Source of the DNA: Misgurnus anguillicaudatus
Lineage: Eukaryota > Chordata > Actinopteri > Cypriniformes > Cobitidae
Direction of reading: 5' to 3'
NCBI RefSeq assembly: GCF_027580225.2
Contig: NC_073358.2
Span: 26,438,501 to 26,502,500 of the forward strand
DNA length: 64,000 nucleotides
Position 1 is the first letter of the stretch. Each line of letters opens with the position of its first letter. Below are positions 33,601 through 41,362 of the stretch, one piece after another. Below the pieces are notes generated by a model that was given only the letters and a program-made list of their open reading frames with translations, did not search any database and was not told the DNA's origin. A program made the position numbers and the translations under genes.

Positions 33601-36308
33601 GCAATATTAAATAACACAGTATTCCATTAAGCACATAGATGATGTCTTAGCGCACCTCCTTTCTGTGCACATATAGGGCAGCATTCACCATCTGGGATGA
33701 AGGGACTCTGGTCTTTCCCACAGCTGAGGGGAGCACAGGCACGTGGTCCACAGGCCGCCTTCCCGTGAGAGCATGTGCACACCGACCATTTGGAAGCGCT
33801 CCACTGACTGTCATGCTAAGAGAAAGAACAGTAGATCAAGACATGGTTGAAGCCCGGTGTTCATATAATCCATGATAGCGACCTCTCCAGATCACATCAG
33901 CACGGGAAGTGATTCAGTAATGGATCAGCAGCTGATTTCTTGAAACCTATCCTGCATTATCTTTGAATCTGTGCAAATGTATCATGCCAATGCCACTTGA
34001 CTTGGCAGTTACACTGCAGGAATCTTAAACAGAAAACTCTTAGTGGCTCTTAAGCAGGAATGATTGGGATACGAATGAAGCTGGCTCCATCAAGGAAGAG
34101 TGAGACATGAACAAAAACGCCATTGTGCAGAAACCCAAGCAATCAGCATGTTGGCTACTCGACTACAAGTGTCAAAATCTGCCAACAGACAGGATGAGGC
34201 CTTTAAGTGTTTTCACTGCAGATGGAGAAGCACTTACCCCATAAGCCACTCCTTCATGGTGGCAGATACCAGACAACTGTGCGAAGCATTCAGGACAACA
34301 CTTGTTGGGTGGGATTCTCAAGCGTTCACCCTGAGAAAACATTCAGAGAAATGCATTAAAGTCCCCAAAATGACATTTGTAATATAAAAATATTAGGGAT
34401 GCACCGATATGGAAATTTTGGCCGATACAGATAACTCTTTAAATTTGGGGGGCGATAACCGATATCTATAGGCCGATAAATATTCATATTATTTTCGCAA
34501 TGAAAAACTCGCAGACCGCGGACATCTTGTCTTTGCGCTAGACTAGCCTCTTCTTAAGCCCGCAACATGTGTCATCTTCGTGCTATGTCACAGAAAGCAC
34601 CAATCAAAACTCTACATGGCCAGCAATGAGCAAGTGAAGTGATTCAACAAACCAAAATAATCCATAATTTATCTGCTTTCATTTATCGGCCTAATTTTGC
34701 TATCGGACCGATAATCGATAATATTAAAAATAAGCAGTTATCGGCCGATAACGATATGTCGGCCGATATATCGTGCATCCCTAAAAAATATAATACAATT
34801 CTTGTAAATTAGAACCCCTGTTCCTGATCTATTCCCTCCGAGTTCTCACACCATTGGCAGATATTTTTGCTTGTTTTAAGCACAAATTCACTTCAATTGT
34901 TTAGTGTTTGTCTAAAAACTAGACTTATTTTCTTACACTCTTAGAAAAGGGTTGTGCACACCAAAACTTTTAAACGCAGCTGAAAACGCCTTTGATAGCT
35001 GTGATACTTGAGCTGTGAGCCGGTTGGTTGTTGTGGTAATGTCCCGCCCCTCCTCCACTGTGATTCGACGGCTGTGTGAGAACTGACATTGCCGAGTGGA
35101 GCTTTTCACCCAAAGTTGAATCTCTTTTAACTCTCGATGCTTTGCGCTGAGCGCAGAAAAACAAGTTTTCAGTGCGGAAAAAAACGCTAGCTGCTGGCTT
35201 ATTTGAAAAACGCTGAGCTTCCATTAGAAACAATTGAAAACATTTACAAAATGACAAATAAAACACGACAGAAACTGTATTTCGCTACACTACTTGTTTT
35301 TAATCATCAACAAACACCACAAACCACTCGGTGAGTAGCACAGTTATGAAAATGAACGTTAAGTGTTGTTTTAATGACATGTTTGTGCATGGCCCTTGAC
35401 CTCCATTTTGAAGCAGTCAAGAGACGCATCTAAACGATTCAAAAAGTCAAGACACGACCCCTTGTCAAAATTTCAGTGTCCATCCCTGTAGTTCATCCAA
35501 AACAAACCAGAAATGAGACTCAAAGTGTTAAATACCGGAATTATCCTTTAAAAATGACAATATTGAAAAAATGATACTTAATGACAGTTGTCATAAACAT
35601 GCCTAAAATCTCCTTCATGTTCATGACACGTGCCATGCCATGATTATGAAGGTGTCTTGTCAGTCTTATGAACCCACCTTCAACTAAAGTGTTACCTAGA
35701 AACCTCATTTGTAAAAAAATTTTGTAAAAACCAAAGCATGGAAGAACAAAATATACATCATAATTCAAAAGAAATGTTATTGGTTGTTCACCAAATGCAT
35801 TGGGCCCAGCTGCACCGCTACATTGACAGTTTATTTTCCAGCCAATAAAAAAACATACAGGGAGAAAGGTAATTCAAAATCAATACAAAATATGTGCAAT
35901 GTCTCCCAGTAATGTTCTTATCAACAAATAAAACAATTACCCATACCCAGGGTCAACAATATTAAAGCGACTCTTATGCCATGTGCTGTAGCTTTCTTTC
36001 TGTCTCAGGCTACTGCATATTGGAATTGAGATGAGATGATGCAGGATAACGACGTCCATCATTTACTCATTCATCACACTCGTCCATCCGCCCACCCATC
36101 CATTCACTGCATTAAGCCATCAATTCATTTCTCCATCCATCCAGACAATGTTATTAACTTGTTGTAATGACTCAGGTATGAGCAAAGACCTCGGTCTTAC
36201 CCTTTGAAAGTCACACTGGGGATTTCGACAGCGGGTTGGTCTGCAAATGACAATATCGTTGTAGCAGCTACAGTCCTGACAGGTGTCTGGTTTCCACGAT
36301 GTATCGTT
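9482..36308 (-). CDS. fras1: FRAS1 orthologue, N-terminal part (13 exons, incomplete at both ends)
   Basis: FRAS1 is a very large basement-membrane protein that acts with FREM proteins to hold epidermis to dermis. The exons, read on the minus strand, are 36201-36308, 34238-34330, 33656-33815, 30590-30723, 30073-30156, 25256-25357, 24508-24699, 23428-23517, 21058-21096, 20802-20949, 15907-16053, 13709-13846 and 9482-9625. All are bounded by AG and GT and join without a frame break. The product shows six VWC modules with repeated CxxCxC and CCPxC motifs, then three furin-like repeats (CxxxCxxC spacing). Order, spacing and many residues (for example HGQCCEEC-like and CEFCMC segments) match my recollection of vertebrate FRAS1. 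The signal peptide, the first Cys strand of VWC1 and everything after the third furin repeat are missing from the window. Gene identity is established-family inference; exon limits are read directly. Confidence 0.93.
9626..13708. other. fras1 intron with transposon remnants
   Basis: 4.1 kb between furin exons 3 and 2. It contains a probable degenerate hAT-like piece (about 11107-11360, with cagtgatgcgcaggt and acccgcgcatcac ends), a hairpin element ending at 12557, and otherwise unremarkable AT-rich sequence. No further exon seen. Confidence 0.6.
12405..12557. repeat. 153-bp near-perfect palindrome (foldback/MITE hairpin)
   Basis: Arms begin aagcaatatcgctc and end gagcgatattgctt. A further perfect arm of about 35 bp (gtgtgatatagctctatatc onward) reaches to a small loop at about 12480. 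The loop flanks repeat ggcact/agtgcc, so the stem nearly closes. The upstream tatacaacagttctttctgg at 11567 and gaactgttgtata at 12393 look like the ends of an associated element. Confidence 0.85.
13709..13846 (-). CDS. fras1: fras1 exon: furin-like repeat 2 (46 or 45 codons)
   Basis: Phase 1/1. ACQPSCATCENDFEC is followed by CGGSFLLSGRQCVTTC and a final TRC. The acceptor region reads ctagcag, a tandem NAG-NAG site. Using the first AG gives 138 nt and one extra Ala; using the second gives 135 nt and a two-residue Cys-to-Cys gap, which matches FRAS1 as I recall it. Both keep the frame. The donor is gtaagtc. Confidence 0.94.
14742..15116 (+). mobile_element. hAT-like non-autonomous element (375 bp)
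   Basis: The ends are ttgagctgtcacgg (a decayed tagggctgtcacgg) and gtgacagcccta. An 8-bp target-site duplication, GGTGAAAC, is intact at 14734-14741 and 15117-15124. It shares internal sequence with the element at 19947-20665. Confidence 0.85.
15125..15350. repeat. Dispersed repeat, inverted relative to 50530-50710
   Basis: It contains taactaaacccctgttcag, gactccacccactggcaat and ggtacgagctta-type blocks that recur in reverse complement at 50530-50710. The shared reading frame in the two copies differs by many amino-acid changes, so I treat it as non-coding. Confidence 0.75.
15907..16053 (-). CDS. fras1: fras1 exon: furin-like repeat 1 (49 codons)
   Basis: Phase 1/1, one exon per repeat. 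VQCHQDCLTCSGTPDHC is followed by CKDPSALLMNGRC and CPEGFF, the standard furin-like cysteine-rich repeat with the LLMNGRC turn. The acceptor is gtgtttacag and the donor gtatga. The first codon (Ala) is split with the VWC6 exon, marking the change from VWC to furin modules. Confidence 0.95.
17029..17872. mobile_element. TTAA-flanked long-inverted-repeat (foldback) element
   Basis: The ends are TTAAAGGATTAGTC and GACTAATCCTTTAA. The arms extend about 300 bp and pair imperfectly, including a tgtcatttttgacaagaaaa segment matched at 17594. A relative lies at 60533-61236. Non-coding. Confidence 0.85.
17890..18230. mobile_element. Degenerate DNA-transposon remnant (Tc1-like end)
   Basis: It contains ggtctgggctttaagttctt and ends tttgcccatacagtgta, which resembles common fish Tc1-type MITE ends from memory. 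No open transposase frame. Confidence 0.45.
18521..18635 (+). repeat. tRNA-derived SINE fragment
   Basis: A-box tagcctgatgg at 18532-18542 and a near B-box gattcgattct at 18576-18586, 34 nt apart, with aacccaaaggtcgcaga between. This is the usual head of fish tRNA-derived SINEs. The tail becomes a TG-rich sequence. Confidence 0.75.
19947..20665 (+). mobile_element. hAT-like non-autonomous element (719 bp)
   Basis: The ends are tagggctggcacgatt and ctgtgacagcccta. The body is shared with the 375-bp element at 14742-15116, including the agctcccccttgtgttt block. The flanking 8-mers (tgtaccag, caatgagc) do not match, so the duplication is lost or the ends were rearranged. Confidence 0.75.
20802..20949 (-). 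CDS. fras1: fras1 exon: VWC6 core (49 codons + 1 nt)
   Basis: Phase 0 in, 1 out. I placed the start at AAT CTA GAG because the TAG directly after a strong pyrimidine run (ttctttttttttggcgtag) is the best acceptor, keeps phase 0 and gives the same residue spacing as mammalian FRAS1. A second AG 9 nt further in (before AGT GTC) would also stay in frame. The protein reads NLESVREGPCRECQC, then CPTCPLGTL and CCPDC. The tryptophan normally found a few residues before the first CxxC of a VWC core is a valine here. The donor is gtaaaa. Confidence 0.9.
21058..21096 (-). CDS. fras1: fras1 short exon inside VWC6 (13 codons)
   Basis: Phase 0/0, 39 nt. It encodes GTKGNVKSFKRLT. The acceptor is ctttatgtttgtag and the donor gtaagtt. 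It fills the variable linker before the VWC6 CxxCxC motif, where mammalian FRAS1 also has a long insert ending in a KR-hydrophobic motif. Being symmetrical and short, it could be skipped without a frame change. It is supported by phase, splice sites and alignment from memory, not by cysteines. Confidence 0.8.
21189..21721. repeat. Dispersed repeat module shared with two other loci
   Basis: The block with aatctgtctcttttgtccac and aatgaaaggctaaaaatagc recurs inside the hAT element at 46972-48089 (about 47450-47700) and, inverted, at 61250-61450. The start has gtttacacctggta and the end gtttacaccttt. It abuts a TTAA element. Confidence 0.65.
21722..23381. mobile_element. TTAA-flanked MITE split by a hAT insertion
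   Basis: The ends are TTAAAGGTGCAGTGTGTAA and the reverse complement TTACACACTGCACCTTTAA. The interior is interrupted at 21814-23074 by a hAT-like element. An uninterrupted copy in the other orientation is at 57780-58162. Confidence 0.9.
21814..23074 (+). mobile_element. hAT-like element nested in the TTAA MITE (1,261 bp)
   Basis: The ends are tagggctgggtttcgattc and ttcgacacagcccta, with a duplication of ataaaaac/ataaagac (7 of 8 bases). The intact MITE at 57780 shows the single ataaagac, an empty site. No transposase frame remains. Confidence 0.9.
23428..23517 (-). CDS. fras1: fras1 exon: end of VWC5, start of VWC6 (30 codons)
   Basis: Phase 0/0. GEKLVQLPGKCCPEC closes VWC5, and SSCTYLLPDQK opens VWC6. 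The acceptor is ccttgtgttag and the donor gtatgaat. It sits 47 bp outside a TTAA-flanked element (21722-23381) in the following intron, so that insertion came close to the donor. Confidence 0.92.
24508..24699 (-). CDS. fras1: fras1 exon: end of VWC4 and most of VWC5 (64 codons)
   Basis: Phase 0/0, the longest exon in the window. KRVGQCCEEC closes VWC4; SCRYEGIIRYHGDMW, CEFCMC and the following CQRVEC segment form VWC5. This segment is nearly word-for-word the FRAS1 pattern and is the strongest single piece of identity evidence. The acceptor is ttgtcctatag and the donor gtatgtg. Confidence 0.95.
25256..25357 (-). CDS. fras1: fras1 exon: VWC4 core (34 codons)
   Basis: Phase 0/0. It reads HGEQWKRGSCTTCVC, then CYTEKCPPLSC: tryptophan present, with the CxxCxC and CPPLSC motifs. 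The acceptor is ctgtgtgttttag and the donor gtcagtg. The upstream intron (25358-30072) is about 4.7 kb and carries a TTAA-flanked foldback element and a perfect 20-bp hairpin. Confidence 0.93.
25474..28200. other. Repeat-rich part of the fras1 intron
   Basis: It contains segments repeated elsewhere: 26990-27150 (tgtttaagagttgg, gccgaatgcactttgccagg) recurs inverted at about 46700-46860, and 27690-27790 (gcttgttttaagc, actagacttattttctta) recurs at about 34868-34940. No exon or complete element delimited. Confidence 0.55.
26037..26093. repeat. Perfect 20-bp hairpin with 17-nt loop
   Basis: Arm acttccttctttcaatgatg (26037-26056) is exactly complementary to 26074-26093. The surroundings are intronic repeat-like sequence. 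It is too short for a typical pre-miRNA without extra pairing. Confidence 0.85.
28771..29553. mobile_element. TTAA-flanked foldback element (about 780 bp)
   Basis: The ends are TTAAAGGACCAG and CTTGTCCTTTAA. Arms of roughly 250 bp pair closely (for example gatgctggcccgagaat against attctcgggccagcatc). Related end sequence also occurs near 35460-35550. Confidence 0.85.
29630..29880. repeat. GA-rich and (CA)n simple repeats
   Basis: Purine-rich gagagaga runs at 29661-29720 and an uninterrupted CA run at 29853-29880. They create spurious long minus-strand reading frames. Confidence 0.95.
30073..30156 (-). CDS. fras1: fras1 exon: end of VWC3, start of VWC4 (28 codons)
   Basis: Phase 0/0. NENLVVQPGHCCPGC closes VWC3, and FCVEAGNEYK opens VWC4. 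The acceptor is gttttgtttgcag and the donor gtaagaaag. It is only 433 bp from the preceding exon, one of the shortest introns in the gene here. Confidence 0.92.
30590..30723 (-). CDS. fras1: fras1 exon: VWC3 start and core (44 codons)
   Basis: Phase 1 in, 0 out. The acceptor is cacttgtatag, behind a pyrimidine/CA tract; the first two bases complete a GTC codon with the G of the preceding exon. The protein reads SCSWEGSEYRDGVEW, then CTKCRC and CQPVTC, matching VWC3 of FRAS1. The donor is gtcagt. The ATG-initiated ORF here is in another frame and is a shadow. Confidence 0.91.
31034..32648 (+). mobile_element. hAT-like element, nested (1,615 bp)
   Basis: The ends taggggtgtaacggtacg and cgtaccgttacacccctaa (last bases) are inverted repeats. 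The 8-bp duplication ATCGGTAT is intact at 31026-31033 and 32649-32656. A truncated relative of its 3' part is at 37699-37941. No transposase frame seen. Confidence 0.92.
31642..32114. mobile_element. Foldback element nested inside the hAT element
   Basis: The ends are catagatatgtataaaggct and agcctttatatctatg, flanked by gtaacgaa(c) on both sides. The inner arms (gtacttttaaatgaccataa; accgattttcaaacggtttg) are repeated inverted. An 8-10 bp duplication with long inverted arms would fit a Mutator-like MITE. Confidence 0.8.
33656..33815 (-). CDS. fras1: fras1 exon: VWC2 body (53 codons + 1 nt)
   Basis: Phase 0 in, 1 out. It reads HDSQWSASKWSVCTC, then a CxxxxCxPLSC segment and CCPIC, a complete VWC core with its tryptophan. 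The acceptor is ctttctcttag. The donor is GAG followed by gtgcgc, weaker than its neighbours. The exon ends just upstream (in transcript terms) of the nested transposon block at 31011-33482. Confidence 0.92.
34238..34330 (-). CDS. fras1: fras1 exon: end of VWC1, start of VWC2 (31 codons)
   Basis: Phase 0/0. It opens with GERLRIPPNKCCPEC, whose CCPEC closes VWC1, and continues into the GICHHEG opening of VWC2. The acceptor is gttttctcag and the donor gtaagtg. The intron to the previous exon (34331-36200) contains a hAT-type element at 34394-34783. Confidence 0.93.
34394..34783 (+). mobile_element. hAT-like MITE (390 bp)
   Basis: The ends are tagggatgcaccgatat and atatcgtgcatcccta; the 8-bp duplication AAAAATAT is intact on both sides. 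The inside is rich in ggccgata repeats. It lies 63 bp from a fras1 exon. A stray related end (gggatgcaccgaatgacc) occurs at 38834. Confidence 0.92.
36201..36308 (-). CDS. fras1: fras1 exon: VWC1, main part (36 codons)
   Basis: Phase 0 in and 0 out. It encodes N-D-T-S-W-K-P-D-T-C followed by CxxCxC and the CRNPQC segment that is characteristic of FRAS1 VWC1. The acceptor reads ttcttgttacag and the donor gtaaga. The first conserved cysteine of VWC1 is not here, so a small preceding exon must lie above 36308, but I could not identify it. An N-x-T at the start of the exon is a possible glycosylation site. Confidence 0.93.
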
Positions 36309-37690
36309 CTGTAACAAGAAATTCGGTACAAAAACATAAATCCAACCATGCCAAACACTTTCATCTCTCAGTTTATGAAGCATGCAATGGAAATGACACA
36401 GCACTAAAAGGCAGAGGCTTGACAATTTTACGCTTGGAGTGTGACAAAATGAAAACAGGTAGAGAGCTTAGCGCAAGGAGAGAACCCTACCGAGTCCAAG
36501 GACAAACTCGACAACCAAATATCCCAAGCATTGTTTTACAAAAGACTTTTTGATTTTGTTTTGACATGCTATTTGTATAAGCTTATAGCAGTTTTATTCT
36601 GAACAGCACTGTGTTGAAGACTCTTCAGCAAGTTCCCTCAAACAAGGTCACTATAGTGGTCTTGCATATACAGTAACCCCAGACATCATTATTCCCTACA
36701 ACAAATTAAATGATAACAGATAAGCCAGTGAAAAATAGCTTTGGCAGAAGATGTATTAACAGTCTTGCCTAGGGTACCTACTGCTTCGAAAGGGTTTTTT
36801 AAGATGAACAGATAACAGGCTAAACAGAGGAGAAGTCTTCTTTATGTTAATGCACCCTGCTGCGCTAATCCACCCAGACCCAAACAAACAGAGAGCAATC
36901 CTGGAGTTGGGGTTGGTCTTCCAAATGGATGTCTGCAAAGTCATGCGTTCAAAAAAGGCTTTTGGATAGATTAAGGGAACACCAAAAGGAATCAGTTTTA
37001 GGAGGAGATAAAAACTGAGCCAGATAGGTCTGTGCTAAAGTTAGAAACAGAGCCAGTAACTCACTGAAACTATAAGTGAAGCAGTATTGCATTGATATGA
37101 TGATAGGAACTACACATCCCATTGTTATTAAACACAATTCGTGCCTATTTTTTGTTTTGCGATTTTATTACAGGTAGGTGTATTAGGGGTGACAGGAAAG
37201 CTGTGGTCACATTAGAGTATATAAGCACTACTATATTATTTAGTAAGCACTGGTGATTATAAGCCACAGCTGTCAAATTTAAGAAGTGCAGAAGCACTAA
37301 GAAGTGAGTCATGCCCCAATATTTAAGGATTATATCAGAGTTCAGATATATGTACACAAAACTTAGATTTTCTCTTACTGATCATAAATTCAGAAGCAGA
37401 TGTATTATAAATCACACACCCATGGCAGCTATCCCGATGAGCCTTCTTGTCAAACTGACATTTTGAGCAAGTGTTGATGGGTTGCACATTTCAGCGCACC
37501 ACCTCTCCTGTGAAGTGACACTCGGTACAGATGTCTTAATGGCCAATGGCTCCGGTGTAACTCGGATGGCCAGCTCGGAGACATCTGAGGACAGTCAATG
37601 TCTCAGCAAATAGTCCATGTGTATGCAGAGGCTCTGAATGTTTGGTATAATATTGGTCGCCAGCATTTAAAAAAAAACACTTCCTATTGA
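36309..37690. other. Intron upstream of the first VWC exon found, no feature seen
   Basis: Mostly unique-looking AT-rich sequence. I looked on the minus strand for the exon carrying the first VWC1 cysteine and for a signal peptide and found neither. Confidence 0.6.
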
Positions 37691-37698
37691 TGATGATG

Positions 37699-37941
37699 AA
37701 CTAAGTAAATAAAAATCTTTCTGCAGGCCGAATTATGTTATATGTTTGACAGAAGACTTGCGCTGAACGCGGAGACTTCCGCCAACTTAATATGTTTGTG
37801 TGGAAACGCACACAACATATTATGTTACACCTATGTTCCGCACACAAAAGATTGCATTCGCCATTCGGTGCACATGTGCATCGTGCAGAAAGCCCTGTAC
37901 CGAAACGGTCAGGTATGAATACACATACCATTACACCCCTA
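37699..37941 (+). mobile_element. Truncated 3' end of the 31034-type hAT element
   Basis: It begins at aactaagtaaataaaaatct and ends accattacacccctag, matching the last ~240 bp of the element at 31034-32648 with several small differences. The 5' part is missing. Confidence 0.85.
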
Positions 37942-37989
37942 GTGTTAACACACCATCATATTGGACTAATACTGTAACATCTATGACTA

Positions 37990-38524
37990 AAGGGCGATTT
38001 ATAGTCGTGCGTAGGTTCTACGCCGTAGCTACGGTGTAGGCTATCCGTAGCCTGTGCGTAGCTCTGCGTAGCCTGACATGCACCTTGCAAAATGTTGAAC
38101 AGCACGTCAGTTCTACGCGGACCGCAAGCGCTATGATTGGTCCAGCAGAACCCCTCCTGTCAGGTAAAAAAACTGCGTTATAGGTATTTTCGTTTGTGAC
38201 TGTGAAAACAAAGATGAGCCAAGTTGAGGAGTGATTTAACTCAAACTGCATCAAAAGTCGCTGTTTATTTACTTCCATCATTGCTGGTCTTCTGAAATTA
38301 TACACAACAAATTGCTGTTTCTTCTTCGTTTGTGGGTTAACCTTGCCCGGTTTCTTCTTCTCTGACGGTCGCGCTGCTACTGTGGTTAAACGCGTGGATA
38401 CTGCCTACCAGCGGTCGCGCGTGTGTTTGCACGTCGACGCGGACGACGACGCAAAAGTATAAATGAAAACCGATGCGGAACCTACGCCGTAGGACCTACG
38501 CACGACTATAACGAGCCCTTAACA
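37990..38524. mobile_element. MITE with GC-rich inverted ends
   Basis: The left end aagggcgatttatagtcgtg and the right end cacgactataacgagccctt are inverted repeats and both carry multiple ctacg/cgtag words. The right flank is TTAA; the left flank is changed (ctaa). Short CGTAG repeats fill both subterminal regions. Confidence 0.75.
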
Positions 38525-38829
38525 ATTTTGTTTTGAACATTACATGGAACCTTACATAATGAAATAAAACGATGTCATCAAACGCAATGTTAACATGATT
38601 TTTCGTTCCCGTCTGATTGATGGCCATCAGTGGTTGAACAAATCCCATAATTCCACGCTTCTTCAGAGCGTCATTGATCGACATCATTTTTATTGTTTTG
38701 ATTGTGCAACCCTCTAGCGGCGGATTCTACAAATTGTATCTTTAAACGGTCTCTGTGTGATGTGTCTTATAAAACCATATACATAGGTATGAGTTATTTG
38801 TGATTAAAAACTCATATTTTAAACTTTTT

Positions 38830-41362
38830 AATTCGGGATGCACCGAATGACCGTCCATAAAATTCGTAACCGGACAATTTTGTGTTTAATTTCTGCCGAT
38901 TTGAAGTGCAGCTGGGTTGCCGGTAATTTACCGTAGATTTAAATGTATGTTATTTACTGGCAAGAGTTTGTTTAAAGTTAAATACATTTTAAATAAATTC
39001 TATGTAATCAAAAATATAACTACCAAAACCAACCATCAGCAAAACACTGTATAATTTAATATGTTTTGTTTTAAGTTTGAGATTTTTTTTATGTCATGAA
39101 TTTTTTTTGTGGGAGCAAGGAAGGAATGCACCTCACACCGTGGGGTATGCCAAAAACTTTGAGAAGAATTGTTCTAATCCAACATCATTTACAAATTCAG
39201 CGTTCCATATTTGGATAGGTAATGCATGCATTCATCCCCTATAACCTTTCAAATATGACCATATAGGTATTTTAAAATGTACTGATTCCATTTATTTAAT
39301 AGCTTTGAAACCTAAACACTGTGGTTGTGGTACTAGGTGTCTCTGCAGGCTTATTACAGCTAGCCCCCCCCCCCCCCAAATAAAGCTAAAATGGGCATCT
39401 ACACTATGTCATAAAGCTGTTTGTTTGATGCATTGGGTTGTTGGAAACACAAGGAAAATTTGAACGAGCCCCTGGTATCTCCTTAAACGAAAAAAAGAGA
39501 AAGTGGACAAAAAAGGATAGCTGACGAAGGTAAACACAGGTCTGGATCTGACATGTTAAAGCTAACAGGAACATACTTCGGGTAAGGTGTACAGTACCTG
39601 CAGAGTCTCCAGGGAACATTGAGAGTTTGTATGAGAGAACTTTCTCTGATGAATCTGCTGAGAAACTAATGTGACATCTTTGGTGGGCCTCTGAGGAAAA
39701 GTTCAGATACACACTATTAACCTCAGACAAATGGTCTCTTGTGCGTGGTGGATATTTCAAAACTATAGACTAGAGAACAATTTTCTTCTGTTCCTGTGTC
39801 ATTCTTTAGCATCATGTGACTGCTGCAGTTGACTAAATAAGCAGTAGTGGGTATTTAACCAGAGCTAAATGAAGTACCTGAAACAACCCATTACATTAAA
39901 AGCTGAGAAACCTCAAGGTCAAGCTGGAATGGGAGTGATATGCATGCATTTCTCTGTATTAAGGTCTATACGCTAATACAGACCAGTTGCCAAGCAAGCA
40001 GAAGTCAATTATGTCCAAATAAAGCTAATCCTAATTTCATGCAGTGAGAGATCAGCCAGAACTGAACCACTCCACGGGCTAATTCAATTAGCGCATGTGC
40101 TAAATCATGTCCCCAGCCTATTTAGTCCACTAAGGCAGTGGCTGAATGCCAGTTACAACCAAAGCAACTTAACATATGGTATAAAAGATCCTGTCTGCCC
40201 ATTAACAGAATAAGTCTTGAGTAAGCACATCCTAGAACGATAATGTGAAAGATATTAGCCATGTGGGATGAGTAAGGAGTTTTAGAAAATTGTTGTTGTT
40301 GTTGTTCTTACCCCACTGAAAAGACTGTGGTTTAAATACTGGCCAGACTGTGCAAGCCCTGCATAACCTCACAATATGACACAAATGTTACAACTCAATA
40401 TCATGGATTGTTAAAGGTGCCATACACACAACACAAGCTAGTCATACACACAACAGGCTAATGCTCACCCTAACCAGCCTGGTAGACCAGTTAAGATCAG
40501 CAAACCAGCTTACAGCAGGATGTAAAATGCGTAAGGGACATCTGGCAGCATATTTGAGTGAAGGATAATGCACTGAGACAGCTCTATGTTACTTGTTACT
40601 TTAAATAAATCCAAGGTTCAATGCATTTAAATATATTCAGTAACTGCTCTTGAATTGCCTTCTACACAACTTTTTTCAAATGCCAGCCAAGCATGATAAT
40701 ATGCAAATTTCTTGCAAAGCATGCAGTGAGAATAAAAGGTTGACAGGAAGGACATCTAAATCTATTTGTCACTACACAAATGTGCTTAAATAGCCACATC
40801 TTGTTTAGGAAAACTGAAGCAGGGGAAAAAAATCATCTGAATGTTTATAAGGAATTATGGACCTATATGGCGTGTTCTCGTTCTTCATCCTTTTATATCT
40901 AAAACTATAATTCTGATGCACTTGTGAATTTTATCTTTGTTATTTTTTATAGCTTGCACACAATTTCACATAAGACTGCTGTTCAATTCAAAAGCAAATA
41001 TGATAATTACTGTCTTCCGAGTGAGCTATTTGTCTTATAAATAAAAGAAAATGTGAATCATCACACATTTCCATCACGCAGCGTAAATAATGTTTTCAAT
41101 GTGCACCTCAAATTCTCACGAAGACCGAAATTATCACTGCAAAACAAATGCTGTCGAGACATGTAGCTCAGCTCTAAGATGAAAAGAAACCATTAAATGA
41201 TAGCTTTAATTCACCTGAAAAGAATTATGTTTTGCCACTCATAATCGGAAAACTTAACGCCTTTCCTTTGTAAATGACTTGGAAACCATCTGTTTATAGT
41301 AAACTATAATTACTTTAATAATTATAACTAATAACTATCACTTATATGAACTTTAAATTTAA
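38830..41362. other. Intronic or upstream stretch, no gene seen
   Basis: It contains a hAT end fragment at 38834, a C14-15 homopolymer near 39364, and a lineage repeat fragment (ccagcctggtagaccagtt, 40475) that has a relative near 62350. The rest is unremarkable AT-rich DNA. Confidence 0.55.

Noticed and set aside
39404..39760. Minus-strand frame containing T-C-V-Y, considered as the missing first VWC exon
   Set aside because: The residues after CVY (LRQLSFF) do not fit VWC1, there is no donor at a suitable place and no phase-compatible junction with the 36308 exon.
40280..40345. Strong minus-strand donor (cagtgggtaaga-like) considered as a 5' exon
   Set aside because: Bases upstream give no VWC or signal-peptide sequence in the phase required.
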